Source: Argyresthia goedartella (lineage: Eukaryota > Arthropoda > Insecta > Lepidoptera > Argyresthiidae). Taken from it: a stretch of DNA of 64,000 nucleotides. The DNA lies in assembly GCA_949825045.1 (NCBI GenBank), contig OX463829.1, forward strand, positions 23,406,715-23,470,714, in the 5' to 3' direction. This document shows positions 45,417 to 56,579 of this stretch, piece by piece; the first letter of the stretch is position 1, and every line of letters begins with the position of its first letter. A program made the position numbers and the translations under genes. Below the pieces are notes generated by a model, which was given only the letters and a program-made list of their open reading frames with translations, did no database searches and was not told the DNA's origin.

Positions 45417-47679
45417 TCAAGAATATCTTTCATCGTCGAGCTGTTTGATGTAGCTATTCACTATCACGCAAAAGTAGACGAATATTCCTGAAACAGTAAA
45501 ATAATACACTTTAACTTTTTAGGGTTCCGTACCAGAAGGGGCCCCATTACTAAGCCTCCGCTGTCTGTGCGTCCATCCGTCTGTCCGTCCGTCCGTCTGT
45601 CCATCAGCGGCCGTCAGATCAGATGAATCGAAATAGGTAGGTAGTGTTTTTTTTGGGTGGAATGGAACTTAATCAGGCACACAGGCTGATTTTAAAACCC
45701 CTAGCTATATTGAATATCCTGATTTAGAAAACTATTTTTTACACGCTTATTCCCTTACGGGGTGGATGAGGCACATTAGGAAAATAGTCAATAGTCAAAT
45801 TTCTTTATTACTGTAGATAATTACATATACTTAACAAACGTATTTTTTTTGCCTCTTCTCTACATCGGACCACTGTGGGAGAAGCAGGGTGTAGATACTC
45901 CCACAGATTAATTTTTAGATCACTTAAAAATTGCTTGTGATTAACCCCATACAGAAACAACGGCAACCTACGAATAGGTAGTCAGCGAGAGCGGCACTAT
46001 TTTGCGGCGGTGATCGACGCTATTTTACTATTTTCATAGTGATTGATATTTTCATAGTGATACTTTGATCTGCGAAAGTAACATAACATGTATTCTGTAC
46101 GTCAATCATAGAGTAAGCTCCTTTGTTAAAGCTAGAGGTTTTAAAATCACCTGTGTAAGTACCACGGAATGTAACATAAACAAAAACATTTACATACAGG
46201 CGCACACATTGCTCCTGGCCCCAAACTACCCTGTGTCGTCGGAACCAGAACAAAATCACGTCACACAGTTATAAACACCCAAGACCTGGGAAAACTAGGG
46301 CCGCTATACATTTGAACAAAAGAATATGAAGGAGTTCCACTTTGTTCACAGAATATACCCGGTTGTTTATGCTTGATATTATTCGTAAGACACAAGAAAA
46401 TTGTTTCCGTCCGCAACAAACTACCAAGGTATTTTCCACAAAGCTCGCAAACGTTATTTCTTTTTTACATTGCATAATGAAACATTTCGCTGGCTTTCTC
46501 TTCTGAACGCCTTTGAGATATTCATAATTTGATTCATATCATCATTGCCATAATTGCCTCCTTCTCTTCCTCATTACAGGATCACACATTGAGTATATCC
46601 TCATGTTGTTGCACCATGTGATGCTACCTTACAACTTTACTAACCCTGATGGATGATGCACAGGCCCATGGTCATGGCTGCTAAGAAATAAAACTCGTCC
46701 ATTATACAAACGATGAACCGAACAAAGTAGAGCATAGCGTAGATTGCGATGATGGAGATATGAGATGTGTACCATACTGAGCATAAGAACGCATGCGACT
46801 TCATCTGTGGAAGAGATTTCAAAGTTCAAACTCTCCATGACTAAAACTGGCTAGTTCCAAGTAAATATGGATGTCATGAAGAATGTTTAGCATTTTCTAC
46901 GCCTTCTTTCGAGCCATGACGTACATCCATCATGACCTCCCGAAATAGTATATGATATGTAGCCAAATTGATAATGCTGTTGTAATTGGATGAAATATCT
47001 GCCTGAATGACTAATGTAGTTAAGAATATACCTTGATCATAAACCAGGCCAGGCATCCTGATAATAAAATCTGATGCAAAGATAGGGAAATCGCAACAAG
47101 ACTGATGATGAGATTTACGGCAGCCAGCTGTGCAGTGTTGATACTACTAGTAGAACTCTTGAGTGACAAGTTTGAAACGGCTACTATAAAGGTAACAATG
47201 CCTATGCCCTGAAAATTAAACGCCATGTATTAAGTACCTAATTTGATATTTTTCTCGATCTGTTAAGAGCTTCGGGGAAAGCCCCAGAAGCATAGAGTGA
47301 TGTTGCTGTTGACTGTACGGTGTACAAGAAAGTTACATCTGGTCAATAGGGGTTTGGCATTTACGGGCTTGCTCGCGCGCGATAAACACAAGACTTTGAG
47401 AATGGTCAATTTCATGACAGGTTTATGACTTATTGCATAACATCCGTTTTAATGGAGCCAAAACCGAAAGGAAAACGACATCAGAATCTTACAATCGTAG
47501 CAAAACAAACTGCCTTGACAACATTTTTGACCCGGCAGCGTTTGGACTTCAGGTGCTGGTACCATCGTTTCTTGGTCTCCGGTGGCTCGGAGATGGGTGC
47601 CGCTTCCGACCATTGGCTCTCAGGCTCGACTACCGGAGTCTGCAAGGCATCTGACTCGGTTCTGGAGGTCACGCCTGAT
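45417..47679 (-). CDS. multi-exon host gene: C-terminal 197 residues of a four-span membrane protein
   Basis: Four exons read on the minus strand: 47679-47493 (187 nt), 47208-47032 (177), 46804-46645 (160) and 45487-45417 (71, to TGA). Introns of 284, 227 and 1157 nt all start GT and end AG with good pyrimidine tracts (for example TTCCTTCCGTTGCAG, TTTAATTTTCAG). Phases agree at every junction. The peptide starts with a polar, proline-rich part (SGVTSRTESDALQTP... PPETKKRWYQ), then hydrophobic segments at about 56-76, 90-118, 127-156 and 159-184, ending in the polar tail NSYIKQLDDERYS. Segments 1 and 4 are each completed only by splicing, which argues strongly for the model. The first exon shown begins with the last base of a split codon, so upstream exons exist. 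Topology resembles small insect four-span proteins; no family is claimed. The last intron has taken up repeat, LINE and SINE pieces. Confidence 0.85.
45521..45605 (+). repeat. (GTCC)n dispersed repeat, 5' fragment
   Basis: AGGGTTCCGTACC, CCATTACTAAGCCTCCGCTG and the (GTCC)n tract; breaks off afterwards. Lies in the last intron of the host gene. Confidence 0.8.
45795..45950 (-). mobile_element. LINE family A 3' UTR fragment
   Basis: Reverse complement of the 3' end at about 53085-53235: AAAATCAATATGTGGGAGT-like, CTACAGTGGACCAATATAG-like and the terminal CAGTAATAAAGAAATTTGAC. In the last intron of the host gene. Confidence 0.75.
46150..46290 (-). mobile_element. SINE S2 segment B fragment
   Basis: Contains CTGTGTCGTCGGAACCAGAA and GGCCCCAAACTACCC, matching segment B of the copies at 18440 and 38918; no tRNA-like head. 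Confidence 0.6.
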
Positions 47680-47847
47680 CTGCAACGGAAGGAAGGAATA
47701 TTGCTCAAAAGAGGACTTAGAGCCTTAGCACACGGCGTATACAAATCATCGATCATCAATAATCATCAATCTATTTTAACGCGACAGATAGTGACAAAAG
47801 TCTATTGTGGCCGCACGTCGGTACTAATCGCGACGGGTTTACATTAA

Positions 47848-48236
47848 ATAGTAGTTTATGTGACTGCTCTACTCGAGTTTTAATGCCTAATTATGTACAG
47901 TTACATACACTAGTTTATCTTTACACATATCATAAGCTCTCTTTGATGTGTTCAGGAACCGCATGTTCGACCGGCATTGTGGTATTGATCATTGCTCTGC
48001 AGGTGTTTAGCTTTTTCTGTAGTACCAACTTCACAGCCAAACTAGGGGCGGCACGCAGGCGGGCGTCGTCGGCGTTCGAAATTTGAATGTCATAATTTGG
48101 CAAATTTTGGTACATTATAGTCATAATGATCAATATTCTGATAAGAAATGAGTTTTTACCAAGAAGTTTATCATTATAATGGTCGTAACGTGTGGTTTTT
48201 GGACGCAGTAAAGAGGGTTTAAGATACGTGTGTAGA
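47848..48236 (+). repeat. dispersed repeat family R, copy 3
   Basis: Same order of blocks as 22098-22528, including AATTATGTACAGTTACATAC, TTCGACCGGCATTGTGG and CTAGGGGCGGCACGCAGGCG. Confidence 0.8.
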
Positions 48237-48531
48237 TAAATATATAAACAAATCAGAATAAATCATGTATCAAAATTTATAAACTCACTTGATCCAACTT
48301 CAAAATTCATAAACTTGGTTAAACATTTAAGCTTGGAATGCATAATGCTCCAAATGGATAAGTTAATATGTAACGGTACATTTATTTGTTAATGGGAATA
48401 ATTAAATCTAAGGACGAAGTGATAGGGTAGGTGAAGGCCCGGAAGAAAAACGGAGCCCCATTTAGTCTTCGTGAATCGTGTAAGGTTAAGTTGTAAGAGT
48501 AAAAAATCGATCATATTCGAGTCATACTCGC

Positions 48532-48933
48532 ACACGAGGGGTTCCGTACCATCGTACAAGATAAAATGCAAAAAAACGGCTCCTATACTCTCTTCTCTCC
48601 TTTACCACCTTTAATTGCGAGTATCTATAGTTCATTATTTGTTGATGTAGCGGCAACAGAAATACCCATTCTGTAAAACTTTCTTCAGTTTGCCTATTGC
48701 GGTACATGTCATGAGTTATAGAGTTTACGAATTAAGACCGCTGGGCGACACTGCCGGGAATTACTGTACAGGTATTAAAAAATTACTACTGCGCATTCAA
48801 GGCCACCGCTCATAATTCGTGCAGCGACGGGTACAGCCCGCTGACGGATGGACGGACAGACCAGAGGGACAGACATGGACAGTGGAGGCTTAGTAATAGG
48901 TTCCCGTCTTGCACTCTTAGCGCACGGAACCCT
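48532..48933 (-). repeat. (GTCC)n dispersed repeat, divergent minus-strand copy
   Basis: Ends GGCTTAGTAATAGGTTCCCG and GCGCACGGAACCCTAATAA; starts ACTCGCACACGAGGGGTTCC. It contains TTGATGTAGCGGCAACAGAA, the complement of the GCCGCTA block, and inverted (GGAC)n. Confidence 0.75.
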
Positions 48934-49381
48934 AATAACTTTAAGTTACTGACCAATGTAATATAATGGGAATATGAAAAATAGGTAACTTTTGAAATGT
49001 ATTATCCAATGCGTTATGAATCCAAAATGTATCACCATATTTGATAGTTGGCTTTGGCTGGTTTTATAGTATTATCATGAACAGTAATATCCTAGCAAAG
49101 TGAAGTTTAGAGATATTTATTGTCTCTCACTTTCCTGCGATATTACTGTTAGAACTGATAGATAATAAGGTCATTTGTTTATAAAAACATATATTTGTTA
49201 AAAAATATTTGATAGATTTCCTATCGAGGTTTTGTTTTTGTTATTTAATTGATTTATACTTTCAGATTTCTTACCCAGAATCTCAAATATGTTAACCTAA
49301 AAAACCTTCATTTCGTATTTTCTGAATTTTGATTGTCATGTCATGCCTTCTAAAAATTGTGTTTAAATTTATTTGGATATA
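48934..49381. other. unassigned DNA
   Basis: AATATCCTAGCAAAGTGA (from 49087) and a CACTTTCCTGCGATATTACTG block (from 49128) are loosely inverted; otherwise nothing. Confidence 0.35.
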
Positions 49382-49915
49382 CAGTGGTGGCCAGGTAATT
49401 AGAAACGCCTAGTACTAAATCTAATATATTGAGTTTAAACTGCTCTGGGCTTTGTATAGTGATCTTAAAAGAATGTTGGTGGTATATTTAAGTAGTCACA
49501 CTATTAGTGTACTAAATAAGTGCAAAGGATATTTTAAAACACTTACAACAAAAACGTTTTTCTAACATTATCTTAGACCGAGCATAATTTGACTAGGCGT
49601 GTAGATGGACAACTAATTAAAAACAAAATAAAAAGGCATTCGTAAAAATTCTTTTTTTAATTAAACAGGAAAAAAACGTTGGTGATCATTAGATCACTAA
49701 TATTTACAAATTTAATCAATCAAGTTTTTATTCAGTAGTTACCCCTGTTGTCTATTATGGCTCTAGAGCGAAGCGGCATTGACGCTATGATATTTTCGCA
49801 GGTGCTCAGAGGAATGCTGTTCCATGCTTTTACAAATCCGTCATAAAGTGCACTCTCATTGCTGTAGCCTGTATCCGACATTTTGCCAGTATGAATTCCG
49901 AATACGCATAACATT
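49382..49915 (-). pseudogene. Tc1-like transposon fragment: one TIR and transposase C-terminus
   Basis: CAGTGGTGGCCAGGTAATTAG follows TA at 49380-49381, a standard Tc1-type end. At 49732-49914 the minus strand encodes ALYDGFVKAWNSIPLSTCEN, IIASMPLRSRAIIDNRGNY: the final residues of a Tc1 transposase. The catalytic domain and other end are missing. Confidence 0.7.
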
Positions 49916-50039
49916 CATTATGATTTTTTAACGTTTTACCTTTCTAACATTATTTATATAATTCTTATTCTTTTCTTTATTATTCTTATTCTTCTTATTG
50001 TTTCTTATTTACTAGGAATTAAAGGATAACAGTAAAGTA

Positions 50040-50440
50040 AACATCAACCTCCCCCCCCCCCCCTTCTCTCCCCTCTCCCCCCCTCCCTATCATGTAAAGC
50101 AGGGTATTCCGAGCCTCCGGCGCACCAAACCCGCGGCATGCGTGGGGCAGCAGCCGCCCAGCTGCTGCGATTGAAAGCACTGCGGAAGGACTTTAGCGGA
50201 TGACCTACTTTTGTTGACCCTGAGGGGTGGAGGGGGGGATGGGGGAGGGGGGTAGATGCCCCCCCTACTACTCCTCCCCCCTCGGAAATGCCTAAATTTC
50301 TGAGATATGATTATTTAAAGTTTTGAGGTTATGTTGTTAAATTAAAACAAAATTTAGACTGACCTTGATCTTTAAGTGGGGGGAGGGGGAAGGGGGTAGA
50401 TGTCCCCCCCCCTTACTACTTCCCCCCCGCGCGGAAATGC
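50040..50440. repeat. G/C-run tracts with a repeated 70-bp module
   Basis: A C-rich run at 50048-50090 is followed by two similar modules (about 50222-50300 and 50375-50450): G-runs, GGGGGGTAGATG, C-runs, TACTACT and GGAAATGCCTA. The G-runs could form G-quadruplexes. Confidence 0.7.
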
Positions 50441-50530
50441 CTAGTTGCTTTCTTCGAAAGGGTAATTTTTCTGCCTCGACACCTTTCTCCTCCACAAATG
50501 CTCCATAATGCTATCATCAAAATTTACATG

Positions 50531-50915
50531 AAAAGTAGCCACAATAACCTACTCCAATCGTTTTTGTTTGCATACGCTGCGCTCCGCTCCGCTCCGCTCC
50601 GCTCCGGTTTAGCTTCTTCAACGTTCTAACATAACCTACCCGATTAAAAAGTAGCCACAATAACCTACTCTAGCCAATCGTTTTTGTTTGCATACGCTCC
50701 GCTCCGCTCCGCTCCGCTCCGCTCCGGCTTAGCTTCTTCAACGTTCTAACATAACCTATAACCCGATTGAAAAGTAGCCACAATAACCTACTCTAGCCAA
50801 TAGTTTTTGTTTGCATACGCTCCGCTCCGCTCCGCTCCGGTTTATCTTCTTCAACGTTCTCACATAACCTATAACCCGATTGAAAAGTAGCTACAATAAC
50901 CTACTCTAGCCAGTT
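50531..50915. repeat. tandem repeat of about 113-123 bp (3.3 copies) containing (CTCCG)n
   Basis: Units start AAAAGTAGCCACAATAACC at about 50531, 50647, 50770 and 50883. Each carries GTTTTTGTTTGCATACGC, a (GCTCC)n run of varying length, and CTTCTTCAACGTTCT. The last unit is cut off. Confidence 0.9.
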
Positions 50916-51997
50916 GTTGTTGCTTGTAAATATCGAGAGAACAAGCAAATAGAACATTCGCGAAACTACTAGAAAAGGGACTACTACTTTGCCGCCCAAC
51001 CAAAAACGCGGCAAAACGATCCAACAAAATGCGTTCCGTTTTAAACAAAAATGACAACCTTTTTATTATCAAGTGATATTTTACGAAAAAAATTCTAAAT
51101 TAACTTTGATTGACGTAAAATAAATAAACAAACATAAATTGCAAGTTACATGAACGTTTTTATTAAAATAGGTATTATTAAAAAAAGATTCCACATTTCC
51201 TCCTTTTTTTAGAGAATTCTCATCTTTTCAAATATGCGTCCAACGAAATGTAGGTAATGTATTTTGACCACAGACAAGATTTAAACATATTATTTGCGTT
51301 GCGTTACATCGTTTTACAAAGTATTTTTAGATTTTCAAAAAATCATATCTTAAAAACTATTCAATTCCGCACCCTGAAACTTTCAGGAAGATGATCAAAT
51401 GACCCCAACATGATGCTAAAAAAGTTTGAACGCCCCAGTGAGTAGGTCATCCGCTAAAGGTGAGCCAGCACTGCTTTCAGTGTATCGTGTATTCCGCTAC
51501 CGGGTTTGTGTATCTACATCTATCAGGACTTGTTATATTTATGGATTGTTTACTTTCATCACAACTTACGGGGATGGAGACGTTATCCTCAAGGTCTTAT
51601 CAATAGTAAATATATGATAATATCAATAGACAATTATGACACTAAGTTTTTTCGTCTTGAGTTTGATATTTCATTGTAGTATTATGGGTATCAACTGAAA
51701 GTATACAGAATGTTTGACATCGTTCGCTTTGGAGGAGGGAAACAAAATATCTTTAATTATTAATTTCTGATTGCTATATGAATCGACTTTACGAAATATT
51801 CTCAACTCAGTGAATTTACAAAATTTTGAAAGTTTTTATTATGACGTGAACATCACAATCAAAGAGAATATAATCACTACCGTCACAATGACAATTGACT
51901 TTGACAATAAAATTATATCTTGTCGATGAAAATAAAGCCTCCATGGACATAACGATTTTGTCAATCTGATGAGGTTTCGTACAATAACGATCTAGTA
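50916..51997. other. unassigned DNA
   Basis: Nothing recognised. Confidence 0.4.
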
Positions 51998-53235
51998 TAT
52001 TAACGATCTGCCTTTCACGGTGGAGAAATTGACTGGCCGCCCGGTTTCTGAAAAGAAAATTAGCTGTGACAACTTGTTCAACTCTTGTTAAAGGCATTTC
52101 AGCCAATCACATGCCGCTGTTTTGAATTAATGATCGATTAATCGCTTGTTACATTTGACAACTCTTTCGGAAACAGGGGGTGTTGTTTGCTGATGATACT
52201 TCAATGGACTTCAAAATTGAAAGACAAAAAGAAGAGTTTGATGATATTAACGGTGCATCGCCTTTAACCTTGAATTGGTTCACAGTTAATAATTTATTGT
52301 TAAACGCTCGTAAAACCAAGTGTATCAAATTCTCACTTCCAAATGTCAGGCAAGTTGAGACCAGTTTAGTGTTAGACAGGTTTCTGGGAATAACCATTGA
52401 TAGCAAATTGCAGTGGGGACCCCACATAGATGAATTAGCTGGTAAATTAAGTTCTGCGGCTTACGCTGTTGGGAACATCAGACCAAACACGGATGTGGCT
52501 ACATCTAGGCTAGTATATTTTAGTTACTTTCATAGTTTCATGTCCTATGGTATCTTGTTGTGGGAGAAAGCAGCGGATATTAAAACTATTTTATTTTACA
52601 GAAAAGAGTTATTCGAGCAATTTATAATTTAAAACAAACACACTCTTAAGAGTTATTTTTTAAGAAATTGACATACTAACTGTAGCTAGTCAATTTATTT
52701 TCGAAAATATAATTAATGTACGCAAGAATCTTAGAACATTTTCCAAACTTAGCGATGGCTGTAATGTTTACTTAAGAAATCACAGACTAGTTGCGCCCCG
52801 GTTTAGACTTGCGAAGGTTAGCAATTCTTTCAAGGGTTAGTGCATTCCCTACTACAATAAGATACCTCTGGAGATTTGGAAATTGCCATTTGTGCAATTT
52901 AAAAGGCATGTTAGAGCGACTCTGTCGAAAAAGGGATATTACAATGTTCAAGATTATTTAAATGACGGGACTGAATGGGGTTAATCTGGCTCAACACAGA
53001 CCTTGCTGTTAATAATATGTAATTATTTATTCCTGCTTATTAATAATAATAATTAATATTGTTATATTTGTATTACAGCACAACCAATTTTTAAAAGAGG
53101 TCTAAAAATCAATATGTGGGAGTTTCTTTTCTACGCCCTTCTTCTCCTACAGTGGACCAATATAGACAAAAGGAAAAAATGACGTTTGCTAAGTAAATAT
53201 CTACAGTAATAAAGAAATTTGACTTTTGCAACACT
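51998..53235 (+). pseudogene. LINE family A, copy 2: RT C-terminal half and 3' UTR
   Basis: Starts with ATATTAACGATCTGCCTTTC (the YIDDLPF block of copy 1). After a 143-bp insertion it continues from LFADDTSMDFKIERQKEEF, through LNWFTVNNLLLNARKTKC and LQWGPHIDELAGKLSSAAYA to near 52630. The C-terminus follows in other frames (RKNLRTFSKLSDGCNVYLRN, YYNKIPLEIWKLPFVQFKRH), then a 3' UTR ending CAGTAATAAAGAAATTTGAC. A 150-codon stretch remains open, so this copy is less decayed than copy 1. Confidence 0.85.
52037..52179. mobile_element. small MITE-like insertion in LINE-A copy 2
   Basis: 143 bp absent from copy 1 at the same place. The ends are imperfect inverted repeats (CCGCCCGGTTTCTGAAAAG against CCCCCTGTTTCCGAAAGAG after complementing). 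No ORF, no clear target duplication. Confidence 0.5.
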
Positions 53236-53448
53236 TTGTTTAAAAAATTAATTAATGCCATCTATCAATTACTGTCAAAGTCCCCACTTTGACAACGATT
53301 GTGCATGGTATATTTCTTGAGTTTTGTGAGCGAATATGCCGAAAACTATTAACAGTGGCGTAAGAAAAGTTATTCAAAATCTATCGAAATATTTGTCGGA
53401 TATAAAGTCTGAACGATTCCAATCCTTCAGACTTTAGACTCTATCAGA

Positions 53449-53503
53449 TGATGTTATTTAGAGGAATATAGACATTCAGTCTCTATTCCTCTAAATAACA
53501 TCA
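53449..53503. repeat. near-perfect hairpin, 25-bp arms, 5-nt loop
   Basis: Arms 53449-53473 and 53479-53503 match at 24 of 25 positions (TGATGTTATTTAGAGGAATA...). It lies within the decayed DDE gene, just where its N-terminal frame is lost. Confidence 0.95.
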
Positions 53504-54123
53504 CCAGCCTTGTTGTCAAAATGACTGGAAGAGGTACGTCATATAGTATGTGTAGTGCAATGTGAATTGGCTAATTTGTAACTATTTATAAGTAAAATAT
53601 TTTGTTGTATATTAGGCATATCCTGATCTTCCGTAATGAAAATACAAAACAAAGGTGAGACGTCGGCTGTATTTTCTACGCCTAAGAAAAATAAACCTAA
53701 CACCAAAAAGAAAATTAATCTGGATGATTTTGATTTATACGCAATTATGCACAAAATACATGAATTTTACGCTGTCTGAAAAGAAGTACCGAGTTTGAAA
53801 CGGCTGCTTGCAGCTCTTAAAGAATCCATAAATTTTGTTGGTGGCAGAGAATCTTTTCGTTTACTCTTACACAATTTAGGTTATAAATTAAAAAAAACGT
53901 AGTAATCAAAGGACAGTACGTAGACTTACGGAGCGATATGATATAGTAGCATGGAGGGACAGGTGCCTTCATGTAATCAAAGATGTAAGGGAGAAAGGTA
54001 TACCTGTTCCATTATATACCTTGATGAAAGTTATATTCATACTTCGCTCAATCATGTAAAATGTTGACAAAGCGAAAATGAGCCCGGCGTATCTAAATAC
54101 AGGAAAAAGATACATAATTTTTC

Positions 54124-54383
54124 ATTGACGACCCGAATGGCCGAGTCGGCAGTGACCCTGCCTACGTAGCCAAGGGTCCCGGGTTCGAGTCCCGGTGGGG
54201 TCAAATATTTGTTTAATGAGTTGATGTTTGTACCCTAGTCATGGTTGTTTATCTATCTAAGTTTAATATTTATCTATATAAGTATGTGTATCGTTGTCTA
54301 GTACCCAAGATACAGGGAATCCTAGTTTGGGGCTAGATCAATGTGTGTAAAGTTTAGTTTCCAAGGTATTATTATTATTATTG
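54124..54383 (+). mobile_element. SINE family S1, full length, inside the DDE transposase gene
   Basis: Starts ATTGACGACCCGAATGG with intact A box (TGGCCGAGTCGG) and B box (GGTTCGAGTCC), ends CCAAGGTATTATTATTATT. The DDE frame is recognisable right up to it and resumes after it. Confidence 0.9.
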
Positions 54384-55193
54384 TGGTGAGTTCAGTAAGA
54401 TTGAGTTTGTCTCGAATGCTTTGTTAATTTATAACGACAAAGAAAAAAAAGCTGTTTTCCACGATGCCATGAATAAAGTAAATTTAAAAAAATGGGTATT
54501 GAATAAATTATTACCCAATCTAAATGAACCCACCGGAATAGTCATGGACAATTCTAGATATCATTCTAGCCAAATTAACAAACCTTCAAGCTCGGTTAAT
54601 AGAAAAAAAAATGCAGAATGGCTTACATCAAATAATATTGCCTTAATAATATTGCCTACCCTACCAAAACCACCAAAAGTATGTTGTTGTTTTTGGTAAA
54701 ACAAAATAAACCTGACCCAGTCTTAGACTATATTTAAGGACCCAGTATACGAGATTGATAATTTAGTACAGGAGTATGGTCACAAAATACTACGACTGCC
54801 GCCATATCATTGTGACCTGAATCCGATAGAAATGATCATAGTAAAAGGAAAGGTTGCCACAAAGAATGTTGGTTGAGATAATATCACGTACCTGCAGCTT
54901 GTACAAAACTATTTTGAGGATATTACATGTAATAATTGCTGTGAGGATATAAAAAAACTAGAAGAGGAATACAGATGCTGGGGGCTGATAATTGATAGAG
55001 AAATGGAACAACTTATTATAAATATTCGCGTGTAAATAAATGACAGTGAAACATCCAGTCTTTCAACTGACAATGAGTCTGATATTTCTAGAATTAAACC
55101 AGTACAATCTGTTCATGAAGATCATGAAATGTCTTTTGAATCTGTTCAAAATTTGGATTCTGAATTTGATGACTAATGGAAAAAATGAATATA

Positions 55194-56502
55194 CATAGTC
55201 AGGTCATAAGTTCTGTCACATGTGCAATATGAAATAATTTAGACATGTTTATTATTTATGTAAACATTTATATAGCAAAATCAACTTAATAAAACATAGA
55301 TTCTTATGGTAATAAAGTTTATTCAAAATGACTCCCGCGATTTTGAATACAGGCCTTTATTCTGCGCGGCCAGTCGTCTATCGCAGCACGAACGAGGTCC
55401 ATGTCAATATCGGCGGCTGCCTTAATCAAGGATGCCTTGAGTGACTCCAAATCAGGATGAGGCTTTGAGCAGGCCTTTTCCTCCAAGTGTTACCATATCT
55501 TGTAATCTAACGGACTCAAATCTGGACTGGAGGAGGGCCAGTCTTCGTGCCGGATGAAGTCGATTTCACGCGCCGCCAGCCAGTCTTGTGTGCTTTTCGC
55601 TCTATGAGCTGGCGCAGAATCTTGTTGGAATACCCAGTGCCTGTTATTAAACATGGTATGAGTAACAGGTTCCAAAAGGTTCTTGAGGACTGTATTTTGA
55701 TACACAACTGCATTCGTTTTTACGCCTTTCTCACAAAAATGTACCTCAGTTAAGCCCCAATAAGAGACTCCCAACCAAACCATGAGCGAGGATGGAAAAT
55801 GACCTCGTTGGACACGCGGAATACGGTTGCTCGCTTCTTCACTGCTGTGTGCATACACCTTATCATTTTGTTTGTTGTAGCTCTCTTTCACGGTGAAAAT
55901 TTTTTTATCCGAAAAAAGAATTCCCCGATACTTTTTTCCCGCGTACCGCTTCAACAAAGCACGGCATCTCTTCAGTCTCAGGTCCATTAAACGAGCGTCC
56001 AAACGATGTCCTGTTTTTCTTCGATATGCCCTAAGCCCTAATTCTTCATTTAACACCCTTTTCACCGTGGTCCTGCTTAACCCCATCTGAAAGGCCAACA
56101 GTTTCTGCTTACGTATGGGATTTCTTTGAATTCGCGCCTTCACAGCTTTTATCACTGCTGGAGTCCTAACAGAGCGAGGGCGACCACTTCTTGACCTGTC
56201 ATCTACACTAGAGTCTTCATTGTATCGTTTTATGGTACGATAAACGAATCTTTTGGTTATATTAAAATTTTTCAGTAAGTCGAAAATCTGAATTGGCGCG
56301 TAACCGCAACGATGCAACGCAATAACTACGACACGGTCTTCTTTAAGTGTCCACTCCATATTTAAAAATGAGGAAAATTCTAAAAAGTACACATTTTTAA
56401 TTACATGAAAAATTCGAAATTCGAATTCAATAAACTTTTTTGTGGCCAGCGTTCTAAATTCAAAAGTTTTTATTGTGTGACAGAACTTATGACCTGACTG
56501 TG
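55194..56502 (-). mobile_element. mariner (maT-like) copy 2, 1309 bp
   Basis: TA at 55192-55193 and 56503-56504. Same 27-bp TIRs (CATAGTCAGGTCATAAG left, CACAGTCAGGTCATAAG right) as copy 1, and only scattered base differences from it by eye. Inserted 17 bp after the stop of the DDE pseudogene. Confidence 0.95.
55319..56359 (-). pseudogene. mariner transposase, 346 codons with one nonsense mutation
   Basis: Open from MEWTLKEDRVVVIALH (ATG 56359; an upstream in-frame ATG at 56392 also exists) to DYKIW, where CAA has become TAA (55490-55492). The remaining C-terminus stays in frame to the normal stop at 55319-55321. Helix-turn-helix region and all three aspartates are present, though the first block reads FSDKKIFTVK in place of FSDEKIFTVE. 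DD37D spacing as in copy 1. Truncation comes just after the last catalytic block. Confidence 0.9.
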
Positions 56503-56579
56503 TATAATCATTGGATTTATTTTCTATATTTTAACCTGACTACTTGTACTTACTTTAGTGGAAGATTATTTCATAATAA

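Larger units (their letters stand above)
53336..55176 (+). pseudogene. decayed long-spacing DDE transposase, split by a SINE
   Basis: Begins MPKTINSGVRKVIQNLSKYL (ATG 53336). After a disruption containing a hairpin it continues KKNKPNTKKKINLDDFD, EVPSLKRLLAALKESINFVG and GGRESFRLLLHNLGYKLKK, a typical N-terminal DNA-binding region. First catalytic block: YLDESYIHTSLNHVK (about 54020). The SINE at 54124-54383 then splits it. Next: GIVMDNSRYHSSQ (second aspartate, about 54538) and, far downstream, ILRLPPYHCDLNPIEMI (third acidic residue). I estimate 80-90 residues between the last two, much longer than mariner or Tc1, as in the IS630/Tc1/mariner branch with long spacing. An acidic tail ends EFDD at 55176. 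Several stops and frameshifts make it non-functional. Confidence 0.7.

Noticed and set aside
46561..46640. Plus-strand pyrimidine tract plus ACAG near 46580 as a splice acceptor.
   Set aside because: No open frame with coding character follows on the plus strand, and the region is intron of the minus-strand gene.
46805..47031. A 60-codon frame (46874-47056) as part of the host gene's coding sequence.
   Set aside because: It would need a 29-nt intron or a frameshift. Removing the whole interval as a 227-nt GT-AG intron keeps the frame and the membrane topology.
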